A stretch of 38,402 nt of DNA, taken from positions 1-38,402 of the forward strand of contig JAAMPI010000421.1 in NCBI GenBank assembly GCA_013054445.1, read 5' to 3'. Origin of the DNA: Cudoniella acicularis. Lineage: Eukaryota > Ascomycota > Leotiomycetes > Helotiales > Helotiaceae. Shown here piece after piece: positions 12,258 to 21,599 of this stretch; within the stretch, counting starts at the first letter, position 1; each line of letters begins with the position of its first letter. Made by a program: the position numbers and the translations under genes. The notes under the pieces are model-generated. The model saw only the letters and a program-made list of their open reading frames with translations. It made no database searches and was not told the origin of the DNA.

Positions 12258-13732
12258 AAGTCTTAATAGCATTCTCTGTTAGCGTCTTTAGTATTAGAAA
12301 AGTTAAAATCTTTATTATCTTCTATTCCTTATAATTTTTCCAGATAGCGTACTAGGCTCGCTTAAATTGCTACTTATATCAACGGAAGTAAAGTGACCGT
12401 TCTACTTCGTATCTGGCTAAACATTCTAAACCACGAAGATATACTTTGCTTTAAGATATAGTATTTTAGTAAAATCCGGGAAATATATTAGATAATATAA
12501 CATAGAAACTACTAGAATGCTTAGCGGAATAGATACGCCGAGCACTAAAGTACTAGCTATATCTTATTAGTAATACCACGATCTCACCTATAAGAGACAG
12601 GTATAAAGACAAGGTATAGAGACATAGGGCAGAAAATTCTTAGTCTAAACTCAGGTACCCTATCTAGCTCCCTTGCTAAATTCTAATTATATCCGGGATC
12701 GACGGGGGAGCCGTATTAGGCCCCCTAATCGTCTAACCCTAAGAAGGGATAGGTCAGGGTAAATGATATCTATATCCATATCTATATCCATAATCGTCTA
12801 ATAAAGATAGGGTCTAAATAACTTCCCTACCTCTTTCCAATTATAGCCTTTAGGATCGACAGGAATGATAGGGAGCGGGATCGGCCCGTAATCATCTAAT
12901 ACCGAGGGGCGGACGAGCTCGTGTGTTTAGACTATCCGACTACTTTGATTAAGAGGTCTAGAATAGCTTTTTATTATATGTCGTAAAAGAAGAAGACTTT
13001 CGTCCGGGTAAGTATAGCTATTAGATATACCTTAACTATCCTGCCCCTAACGTCATTTATCTAAGACGTCGTTTAAGCCCTATGCCAATTGTTTACTTAT
13101 TCTTAAAATAAAAGAATCTCTTAAATATATGTTAATCAAGAACTGATAGGAGATACCGCGAGGAGTAAGAGCGATAAGAAAGTTCCTATATAAATTCTCT
13201 TAAAAGAAAATAATAGGAGACGGATATAGAACGAATGTCAATTTTTTCTTATAATATATAACTTATTATACTTTATATTATATATATTAACACCCTTAAA
13301 CAAAAATGATATACTATCTAGCTAGCCGGGAAACCGATATAAATAAACTAATAAACAGTCTAGAAAATGTATTTAAAAATCAATAATAGCTATCGACTTC
13401 GGCAACTTAGCTCGTTTTATAAGCTCGTCCACTATAACCTCTAGCTTTCTAAAGCGTATGTCTTTGGCATTATTCCCCCTTCGAACCGGTCCTACCTGCT
13501 AGGTCTAGATAGATGATCTTTCTTTTCTTTAGTTATAGTCTATCTAACCTAGCTATATTATTAACGTAGTAATCGTAACGAACCGTAGCGCTTATATGCC
13601 CACCTTTTACGCTTAACAGACATCTAGAATATAGAGGGACCCTAGAGATCGAGAACTCAGACACGAAGTATAGCGCTATTATAACGGATATACCTTAGTC
13701 GGAAACAGGCTTTTATAATATGCTTTAAAGAT
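12258..13732. other. RIP-altered DNA, possible last exon of the DUF3723 gene, then AT-rich spacer
   Basis: After a possible acceptor at about 12352 one frame gives KVTVLLRIWLNILNHEDI, which could be a last exon of the DUF3723 gene; it has stops on both sides. At 13240-13310 the sequence is almost pure A/T. From 13380 to 13732 I see only mutated DNA with no confident coding region. Confidence 0.4.
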
Positions 13733-14237
13733 GTTAGCTTAGAGGGGGTGTGTTATCGGATCCGGTATATAAGTTATCTATAGAAGTCGAGCTCGAGAAG
13801 TCACTAGCCGTTTCATATGGTACTGTGTTAGTAGTAGGCAGCGGAGAAGGTAAGGGAGATGACCTGTGTAGAGATAGTGGAGAGTCTATCTCGGGCTCCT
13901 CTAGTAGAGGCTAAGCTAAGATACGGTGGTTTATCAGTCTCGTAATGACCGAGCTTGGTTATGCTATGATTTCCCGAAGCATATCTGCCTAAAGACATTT
14001 ATCATTGTATATACGGAGTAGTTCTCTATCCGTGATTTGCTTGGTAGAACATCTATAATTCTACTGCTTTCTACAAGAGAAACAGGTGATCGGATCACCC
14101 TCCTCGCCGGGGATTATATAAAACCTACGAACTACTAGCTACTCAGGAGGCCAATATTTGTAAGGCCAGCGTCCGAAGGAGTCTAACCTAGATAAAATCG
14201 TGAAAAAGGCGTCTAGAATTTTAACGGCCTTTGACAT
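13733..14237 (-). pseudogene. RIP-inactivated small protein gene with Cys motif
   Basis: Starting at ATG 14237, one minus-strand frame reads about 165 residues with several TAG/TAA codons at likely Gln/Trp positions. The start is MSKAVKILDAFFTIL, then SFGRWPYKYWPPE, an acidic turn (PGEEGDP), then CFSCRKQ and a further RC six residues on (CxxC...C, possibly metal-binding). The tail is Ser/Pro/Thr-rich (HRSSPLPSPLPTTNT). It lies tail to tail with the DUF3723 remnant and shares its RIP damage. I do not recognise the family. A small zinc-binding or DNA-binding protein is possible but not shown. Confidence 0.55.
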
Positions 14238-14715
14238 ATTGATTATCGTGTGTGGGCGTAGAAGTGAGATAAATTGGTGTTGGAATAAGTTTAGTAGAGG
14301 AGTCGATGCTGTGACGAGACTTAGTGAGGGCGATGGTGACTAATATAGCAGATAGGTGCTACTTTTGGTATATAGAGCCAATTTGAGCCCCTCTGGTAAA
14401 TGGAAGGTATGTGCAGTTAAGTAACCAAGTTCTGAATCGGTGGGGACAGACTGGCATCATGAAGGGGCTGTCTCGTGAAGTCTATTCCTAGAATGGAAGG
14501 GTGAAAATGCGGCCCCCCCCCTACTATCTTGGTTTGGAGACCGACTCGGGCTCCTCATTCTGCAATCAAACTATAGGCTCGGGATTTGGAGGATCGCAGG
14601 GACAAATGCAGCTCCTATGCCCTTGTTGAACATCAATATAAGAGTCCTGAAAGACAACCATCAAGAATAGAAGGTCTATTAATAAACCACAAGCTGAACA
14701 ACAGACAGTTCTCAA
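14238..14715. other. Transition from RIP-altered to normal-composition DNA
   Basis: CpA/TpG dinucleotides return here, so the sequence leaves the RIP block. A C-tract lies at about 14513-14520. No coding region is supported. Confidence 0.4.
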
Positions 14716-15127
14716 ATGCCTCAAGCCTCAAGCTCGAAAGCATTAAGTGACCTGAGAAGCCTTCTCGACCTCTAGAGCAGCTATATAAATTGATACAACA
14801 AAGATCAAACGAAATAACGAGGGGATAAGAAGAAAACGAGAGAACGAAGGAATAAACAGGAGACAGGTCACCTTGATTAAGAAAGCATATGAGCTAGGGG
14901 AATTCGATGGTATGGATGTGGCTCTGCTCATTTGCAAGCATGGTTGGTACACTACATACAGATCCAGGGATCATAGAACATGGCCACCATCCATGACAGA
15001 GATAGTATGTGCCTTCTCCATTGAATTCGACCGGTGCTGATACTGATCAACACGACGTATCCTCTCCCGGAGAAGATTGTTGCCCGAAGATGAAGAGAAG
15101 CGTCTTTCTAAATATAGAGGAAAATAA
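14716..15127 (+). pseudogene. Short MADS-box (SRF-type)-like gene, apparently degenerate
   Basis: One plus frame reads INRRQVTLIKKAYELGEF followed by DGMDVALLICKHGWYTTYRS and WPPSMTEI, the core of the SRF/MADS domain in the short form common in fungi. Ahead of it RNNEGIRRKRENEGINRR looks like an internal duplication. After TEI the frame hits TGA, but the expected continuation is present downstream in two frames: NTTYPLPE, then LLPEDEEKRLSKYRGK ending at 15127. This suggests a +1 shift near 15075 and loss of a splice site, since a GTATGT donor at 15025 has no AG before the next conserved block. The 5' exon is unresolved; ATG 14716 is a candidate. Such proteins are expected to be nuclear DNA-binding factors. 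The domain call is firm, the gene state less so. Confidence 0.55.
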
Positions 15128-15971
15128 AATTGATTCGGAGGGACTAGGAGGACGGAAGAATCATAAACAAGAGGCAGATTGCCTGTAAATGGATAGATAT
15201 CCAATAATCTTATACTTTGGTATCCAGCGTGTCTATTCCGCAAAGAATTCTAGAGACTTCTTCGGAGCAAGGGGAATTTGGCCAATAGATCTCTCGGATT
15301 CGAAGAAATATTACCTCATATAGTAAATCTCAAATGTGGAGACTTTACATTTAATACGCCTGAGACGAAGTAAGATGGAAAATCGGACCGCAATAATAGA
15401 CATTACTAATCAAGTCTCAGAGCCCGCTCTTCTCTGATTTGTTTTTATCACTGCCGCGTTCGCTCGCGGGGTCGAATGCTAATCGTCGTTTGCGTCCGTC
15501 TTGCGAGACTGATTCTTCCATTGCAGAAGGCATTAGGGATGATGAAGATTCTCGCACTGGGACATAACAAAAACTTAGTAGATTAATAGAAGCACCTGAC
15601 GTGGCACGGGTTAGCTCGGTTGGTGACCGAGCAACCGGTCAGTGCCTTAGGGCTGTATAACATTGAAAATCCGCAGTGGTGTGCACTGTGGGGAAAACCA
15701 TCAGGGATCGTGCCATCGCACAAGATGAAATCGACCGAGACGCACAGTACTACACGGAGAATAATTTCGCCACTTCGGTTTCCTAGATCCAACAATGTTT
15801 TTGGGGGTGTCAATGGACAACCCCAACCCCCAGGATTTCATTGCCCCCACCTATTTTGGGGGTGTCGATGCGGCGCATTACGGATGATATGCAAGACAGT
15901 GCAACGTGGTCAGTGTCAAGGCCATTACCAGTACGACAGGTTTCTTTTTGGAGGCATTGGTTAGCGCAATC
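15128..15971. other. Non-coding interval with G/C-rich short repeats
   Basis: No conserved ORF is seen. At 15790-15870 a GGGGGTGTC motif occurs twice in direct orientation, with CCCCCA stretches between that can pair with it, perhaps a small decayed element. A hairpin GCTCGGT...ACCGAGC lies near 15613-15632. Confidence 0.4.
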
Positions 15972-16077
15972 TACGGAGGTGCCGGGGGTAAGTTTAGGCT
16001 CACCGCCTAGTTCTGCCCACACAAACGATTATGGGCAGAACTAAGCGGTGGGCTTAACTTCACCCTGCACCTCCGTA
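15972..16077. mobile_element. MITE-like perfect-ended hairpin element 1
   Basis: Arms 15972-16019 and 16032-16077 are near-perfect inverted repeats around a 12-base loop. The ends read TACGGAGGTGC and GCACCTCCGTA. Counting TA as a target duplication would suit a Tc1/mariner-derived MITE. It contains no coding sequence and lies about 540 bp upstream of the dehydrogenase start. Confidence 0.75.
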
Positions 16078-16173
16078 CGTCCAATCGCGGAGAAAAGGGA
16101 GGGTGGGAACGAATCGCGCCGGCATCAAATGAAAACTTTGTCTTGATTGGATCAGACGTAATACATTCGCCTC

Positions 16174-16285
16174 GTACTCTCCCCCCCCCTAAATAAAACG
16201 TAGCGTGACTAGGGTATTGTCTACGCCAGAATGTCCGTGCCAGCCTGGATACGCTACGTTTTATTTAGGGGGGGGGGAGGAGTAC
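16174..16285. mobile_element. MITE-like hairpin element 2 with C9/G9 arms
   Basis: Arms of about 33-35 bp (16174-16206 and 16251-16285) pair from GTACTC with a C-run, through TAAATAAAACGTAGCGT, to the mirror copy. The roughly 44-bp loop is unique. It sits some 330 bp upstream of the dehydrogenase ATG and differs in sequence from hairpin element 1. Confidence 0.7.
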
Positions 16286-16619
16286 AGAAAGAAAGGAGCA
16301 TTGCGTGTTGCAACACATGCAGATGTGACAACTGACGCGCAGACCGGTACCCATTCTATCGCAGCAACGAGCAAGGAACTTGATTGGATTCAATTTCTGC
16401 TGGCTTGCCCCTTCTCATAGACAACTGCGTCAGCCCTTCTGACCAATCTAACCTCTTCTCATAAGAGCAGCCCAGTCCGTTCGCAGCATCTCTAACATCC
16501 AGCCTCGATATCGACAGCCACCCTTCTCTCCCTTTCCATATCATATTACCTACCTTCCTGGGCCTTCGGCAGTATCGTAATTATCGTCATCGCCACTTCG
16601 TCTTCAGCCCACCACCAAC
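16286..16619 (+). promoter_or_regulatory. Presumed promoter/5' UTR of the 3-beta-HSD-like gene
   Basis: CT-rich stretches just before the ATG (TTCTCTCCCTTTCC, about 16525-16540) and the ACCAACATG context at the start resemble fungal core promoters. I see no specific binding site I can name. Confidence 0.35.
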
Positions 16620-17768
16620 ATGTCAGGCTCCGTAACAGTTGGAGCCGTCCCTATGGGGCCTGTTCTTGTCACTGGTGGCTGTGGATTCATCGGCTCTCAC
16701 CTGGTTGATGAGATCCTGGCTTCCGATCCCACCTGTCAAGTCCATGTCGTCGACATCAACACCACTCGCAATCGTCTCCATGACCCGCGTGTCACATACC
16801 ACACCGGCGATATCGCAAATCTATCAGACGTCGAAGCTGCAATGTTTGCGGCTCGGCCACGCACGATCTTCCATGTCGCCTGCCCTGACTCTATGGTCAC
16901 GCTAGACGTGTCAGTCTTCCAAAAGGTCAACATCGATGGTGCTCGGAACTTGCTCAAGATAGCGGAGAAGGTTGGCACTGTCCAGGCCTTTGTCAACACT
17001 TCCACCTCGTCCGTCATTCACGACAATATCTCTGACCTCATCGATGCTGATGAGAACCTTCCAGTTCTTCAGTACCCTGCCCAAAAGCGAGTTTACACTC
17101 TCACGAAAGCAGAGGCCGAAGCCGAAATCCTCGCCGCCAACCGAAAACATGGCGACTCCTCCATGTTGGCCGTGTCGATGCGACCTGCTACGGCATTTGG
17201 TGAACGCGATACGATCTGTATGGGCAAAATTGTTTCAACCTGTCGACAAGGAAAGGGAAGGTTCCAAATTGGCTCTGGAAATAACCAGTACGACTTCATT
17301 TACATTGGAAATCTTGTTGATGCACATCTTTTGGCAGCGTATGCTCTGCTGCGTGCCTACGGCAAGCCAGCTCCCCCCAAGGAGACGAGAGTCGATGGAG
17401 AAGCATTCAATGTTACCAATGACGAACGCATATTGTTTTGGGAGTTTCACCGTTGCATTTCTGCATCTGTAGGCCTTCCCATCAAGCAAGAAGATATCAA
17501 AATCGTTCCCAAATGGTTAGCTTTGTTTATGGCTATGATCAGCGAGTACAGCACTTGGATTCGTAGTTGGGGAACTCAGCAACCTACTGTGACGCGAGAA
17601 GCTGTTCGTTTGACAACCATTGAACGTACGCTGAATGGTGAGAAGGCAAAGAGACTCCTTGGTTATAAGCCTAAGGTGGGCATTCACAAGGGCATTGAGA
17701 GAGGCGGCAAGTGGTTCATGGACGAAGCGGCGAAGACTGCCGACACGAAAAAAAACTGTCTGATTTGA
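16620..17768 (+). CDS. 3-beta-hydroxysteroid dehydrogenase / sterol-4-carboxylate 3-dehydrogenase-like protein
   Basis: A single-exon ORF of 382 residues in the extended short-chain dehydrogenase family, 3-beta-HSD/Erg26 branch. The NAD(P)-binding Rossmann motif GGCGFIG is at residues 19-25, FHVACP near 84-89, catalytic Ser/Thr in NTSTSS near 126-131, and the YTLTK catalytic Tyr-Lys pair at 159 and 163. RPATAFGERD and FIYIGNLVDAH are typical of the substrate half. Length suits the family. Members oxidise a 3-hydroxyl, with loss of a C-4 carboxyl in the sterol pathway, and some are recruited to terpenoid clusters. The start ATG follows a good CCACCAACATG context. The P450 downstream on the same strand may use the same substrate. 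Codons are normal with no RIP damage. Being accessory, it is probably not the housekeeping sterol enzyme, but that is inference. Confidence 0.88.
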   Translation: MSGSVTVGAVPMGPVLVTGGCGFIGSHLVDEILASDPTCQVHVVDINTTRNRLHDPRVTYHTGDIANLSDVEAAMFAARPRTIFHVACPDSMVTLDVSVFQKVNIDGARNLLKIAEKVGTVQAFVNTSTSSVIHDNISDLIDADENLPVLQYPAQKRVYTLTKAEAEAEILAANRKHGDSSMLAVSMRPATAFGERDTICMGKIVSTCRQGKGRFQIGSGNNQYDFIYIGNLVDAHLLAAYALLRAYGKPAPPKETRVDGEAFNVTNDERILFWEFHRCISASVGLPIKQEDIKIVPKWLALFMAMISEYSTWIRSWGTQQPTVTREAVRLTTIERTLNGEKAKRLLGYKPKVGIHKGIERGGKWFMDEAAKTADTKKNCLI

Positions 17769-18491
17769 GTTACGCGTCATAAAACGTGGGAGAATAGTGC
17801 AGATTGTGGAGCTGAAGAGTAGCGGTTGCATTTAATTAGTCTTCCACCACTCTTTGATGCATTTGGCCCTTCCGAGTCTATATTGTGCCCTCAACCCTTA
17901 TTGTCTACCATCACCATCCTCCTTGAGTTCGCCTCTGCATATCCAATACCCGCCTAGGATAATTTGCCTGTCTGCAATGCATGGTGCTACTTGCTGGCTG
18001 TCGCACTAGTGCGTACATGTTGAGTATGCAATATGTGTGTCAGCCGGCTCTTCTACCGGCTTACCAACAATGCTTTCTTTGTTTTGACTTTGCTTCTAGG
18101 TCTATTTTTATTCGGCCTGCTAACCTAGCATGGTGGTGTGTCTTGTCCTAATAGCGTACATATATAAGAAGTGAGGCATATTACTACTTGCCTGATAATT
18201 AGATGGTATACATGTCGCGTGTGATTCAGCAAGCAGGGAATTGACGATGACTTTTCATCACCTACCCTTGTGAGTGCAGTGCATATATTGATTTTTCCGC
18301 CCTGGCAGGCGTAGTTAGCTGGCCCCCACAGCCCTGCAAAGCCGACATGCTGCTGAAAAGGATCGACAAAGGCGCAGTGGTGGTACCGAGGCGGCACACG
18401 AAGTAAATAGATAAGTCTGTTGGAGCTGGGGCACTCTAACCCCAAACCTCATTCTCTTCGCATCTGGATCTACACTTTCTCATCAATTTTC
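17769..18491. other. Intergenic region between dehydrogenase and P450
   Basis: About 720 bp with the 3' UTR of the dehydrogenase and the P450 promoter. Short antisense frames here lack family features. I see no repeat or RNA gene. Confidence 0.45.
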
Positions 18492-20516
18492 ATGATGCTT
18501 AGAGATCTGTTGAGTCTTATACCATGGCCTGCCAGCCTACCGTGCCAGATATTACTATGGTCAATTAGTGTTTGGCTCCTCCACGAAGAGTTTGAGTATG
18601 TGGAGCGGTCACAGGTAGGCTTATTTCCCTGTCTTAATGAACGAACACTAACTCGTTGAAATAGGAGCAGAGAAACGTGGCCATGGTCGAATATCCCACA
18701 TTACTAGGTCGGTGGCTAGGGGGCCTGCGATACCTGTGGGCTGGCCCAGAGATAACTCTCCGAGCCTATGTAAGATCTTAGTCCTTGCCATTCTCTCTGA
18801 CTAACTAATTAAAGGTAGAAAACTAATATTCCGTTCGGGGTCAGAACGCCAGAAACGTACTACGTGCATCTGCTGTCGGAGGAACATATAAAGCAGCTAG
18901 AGAAGGCACCAGAAGAGTACCTGTCGCTGCATGCTCTATCAAAAGATGTATGTCTCCAGGGAAGTCACCACTTTCTCCGATACTTACTGGAAGATTCAGA
19001 TGTTTCAGCCGAAATACACCATGAGCGGTCTAGAAGTCCAGGACAAGATGAATAGCAATGGTGTTCTGCACACCCGTCAGTACATATTGTCTTTTTGCAT
19101 CTACTGTTTCCTTGGCATTTAGAACTAGCAGTGTCGAATCGAAATTCTCGGATAATTCACCGTCAAAGACCTCGTTCCCACTACTACACGTTAGAAAATC
19201 GACCCTCTAACCTGTGAATAAACAGGGGTTCTCCGGATTATACTCCCGTCTCACCTACCACATTTGCTAGGCCCCCTGTCTGAGATAATCACCCGGACGT
19301 TCCTCCAGCAGATTCACGTCCATAGAAAGCCACTTGCGCTCTCTCTTGACGCCAAACAGTACGTGGCGCTCCCCATGTTTGAGATGGCCAAGACTGTGAT
19401 CACCGCCGCCAACTCGCGCGCCTTCTTCGGTCCAGACTTATCTTCCAACGCAGAATTCCTCTCAGCCGCACAAAGTTATCCCGAAGACCTGCTCTCCACA
19501 GCAGAAGTTTTACGTCTTACACCTTCATTCATGGGACGTTGGCTTGCTCCCATTCTCATGCGGAACCATTGTGCTTCTAAAACTTTGGTTCGGTTTTTGA
19601 CACCCCTTGTCGAGGAACGTCTTTCGCTCAGACAAAAGCGTCTAGTAAGGGGTGCACAGGGTCAAATCCTTTCGCACAATGACTACTGCCGTCGAGGGAA
19701 AGACGCGTGCGACATCATCCAATTTTTCGTCGATGCAAATCACGATAAGTCCTCCTCGCCTCCCTGGTCAGCCACAAAAATTGTGCAGGTGATCTTAGGT
19801 ATTTGGTTTGCCGCTGTTCATCAGCCCGCGATGAGTATCGTCTATGCTCTCCAAGACCTCCTTGACCATCCCGAATACCTGGAACCCTTACGTCATGAGC
19901 TCATTGCTCACCCTATGGAGGACCTCGATCGGAATCCCCTTCTTGATTCCTTCTTGAAGGAGTCCTCCCGCCTACACCCATCAGATGCGATTTCCGTGCG
20001 GCGGAAAGTACTTGAGCCGTTCACATTTCCCGATGGCACACACCTTCGGGCTGGAGACGTAGCTTGTGTGCCATCTCAAGCAATTATGCAAGACCCAGCA
20101 TATTATGGTATGGATAGTCTCGCTTTCGATGCATTTCGATTCGTGAATACGGAGGGAGGTAGCGTAGCGAGGTTCACGGACGCTTCGCCCACGTATCCCC
20201 TTTGGGGTCTCGGCAAACATTCTTGGTACGTATTTCAATTTTCAAGACTGTCCGTAGGATGTTCCAACTACATTGGTGTCAAGTTCGAATGTCGCTGACA
20301 ACTCGTATTTGGAACCCTAGCCCAGGCAGATTCTACGCGTCACTCGTGCTGAAAATCTTTCTCGCGCATATTATTATGAACTACGACTTCAAACAGCCGA
20401 CGCAACCGAGTTCTGTGCCGTTCTTTGGTCAACAAAATAGTTTCTATTTTCGATCAGCGATAGTCCCAAGGGCGGGAACAAAACTTCAGCTTCGCGAGCG
20501 CGAGCGGAGGATCTAG
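18492..20516 (+). CDS. Cytochrome P450 monooxygenase
   Basis: Six exons: 18492-18614, 18665-18769, 18819-18947, 19000-19075, 19226-20225 and 20321-20516. They join in frame to 542 residues, normal for a fungal microsomal P450. The N-terminus has a hydrophobic anchor (CQILLWSISVWLL). Later come FQPKYTM (C-helix side), the I-helix GIWFAAVHQPAMS, ExxR as ESSRLHP, the FDAFRFV segment, and the heme loop WGLGKHSCPGRFYA. The heme-ligand Cys codon is split by the last intron (TG|C). The pattern resembles the fungal class that includes ent-kaurene oxidase-like and indole-diterpene P450s, but substrate cannot be told. It should sit on the ER and need a P450 reductase. The fourth intron (150 bp, GTCAGT donor) is the least certain. 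All key residues are intact. Confidence 0.87.
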
Positions 20517-20734
20517 ATGTGGGAAAGCCCATGTCGCTTGCAACGATCGAAATTATATGTGTCTTTTGTAGACTTGTTTCACATCATCTCTTCTTTGAGT
20601 ATCTTTATCTGCTTGATTCAGAGTAGCGATCTAGCGGTGGGTTTGCATGAGATGTTGGTCTTGACTATGTTGCAATTAAGGCGTTGGATCAACAACAGGA
20701 CTCAGGGAGCTGGGGTCAAGGTTATAGTCTAGTC

Positions 20735-20890
20735 GGCGGCTTTAGAAAATCGCGAACATGAAAACGATCGTGACAGCGTCCCCTCCCTAGTAACCCTACT
20801 ACGACGGCGAACTAGGCCCGTATCAGGGCTAAATCGACGTCGTATATATATATAAAGGGTCTCTAATCGCTCGTGATATTATACTAACCC
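20735..20890 (+). repeat. 156-bp repeat E, copy 1
   Basis: The segment begins GGCGGCTTTAGAAAATCGCG and ends at the GATATTATACTAACCC stretch. It matches 21187-21342 over its full length with mainly C/T and G/A differences. The P450 gene ends 219 bp before it, so this is the left edge of the second RIP block. Confidence 0.75.
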
Positions 20891-20972
20891 TATACTCCCA
20901 CGACTTAGAACCCTCTAAGGGTTCTAAGGGCTTTTATTAGGAGGGTACTAAGAATTTTTTTTAAGCCCTTGG

Positions 20973-21160
20973 TGTTATAGCTCTATAAAGGCACTAGGGC
21001 CCTGACGTCACGTAGGGACGTATTTGTAAGAAGGTGCTATATTCTCGAAGAAACTAAGCTAAGGAGAGAAGAAGAGAGGTGGCCCTGAAGGGGCCTTATA
21101 TATAGGAGGTGAGTCTAGTACGGACTAGGACACGTGATAAGGGGGGACGCGTTAGGTCTA
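20973..21160. repeat. LTR-like copy 2
   Basis: Starts TGTTATAGCTCTATAAAGGC and follows LTR copy 1 through the CACGTGATAAGG block. The end is shortened (AGGTCTAGTA instead of AGGTCTATAACA). It lies between the two copies of repeat E. Confidence 0.65.
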
Positions 21161-21186
21161 GTAGCCGGGCGGCGGCCGCGAAGCGA

Positions 21187-21342
21187 GGCGGCTTTAAAAA
21201 ATCGCGAACATCAACACTATCGCGACAGCGAGCCCCCCCTGGTAACACCGTAACGACGGCGATGCGCGCCTAGATCAGGGCCGAATCGATATTATATATA
21301 TGTCTAGAGGGTCCCTGATCGCTTATAATATCACGCCGACCT
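21187..21342 (+). repeat. 156-bp repeat E, copy 2
   Basis: Same sequence as 20735-20890, in the same orientation, and directly upstream of the RIP-ruined gene at 21600-24350. It may be the terminal or promoter part of the element carrying that gene. Confidence 0.75.
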
Positions 21343-21599
21343 TTAAAAGGCTTAAGAAGGAGTTATATATAATACTATCTAAAAAAGATAACTCTTAATA
21401 TATATAATATATCTAACTAAGCCTAAAAATATAAATCTTAATATATATAACTTATTATAACTATAAAATATAAACGTCTTTTATAATTTAAAAAAAGGCT
21501 TAAAACCTTCTTATTTATTATTTATTTATTTATCTTCTTTATATTAATATATTATTAGCTATTATATCTTATCTTAGGCTATTATTAGTTAAGAGGCGC

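Noticed and set aside
15600..15680. Segment GGGTTAGCTCGGTTGGTGACC resembles a tRNA D-arm region
   Set aside because: No acceptor stem, anticodon loop or TTCRANTC box follows at the right spacing; the likeness comes from a simple hairpin.
16736..17489. Several frames of 70-165 residues overlapping the dehydrogenase
   Set aside because: Shadow frames of a well-supported gene; no family features of their own.
17745..17768. Possible CaaX prenylation box at the C-terminus of the dehydrogenase
   Set aside because: The end is NCLI, placing Cys third from the end rather than fourth.
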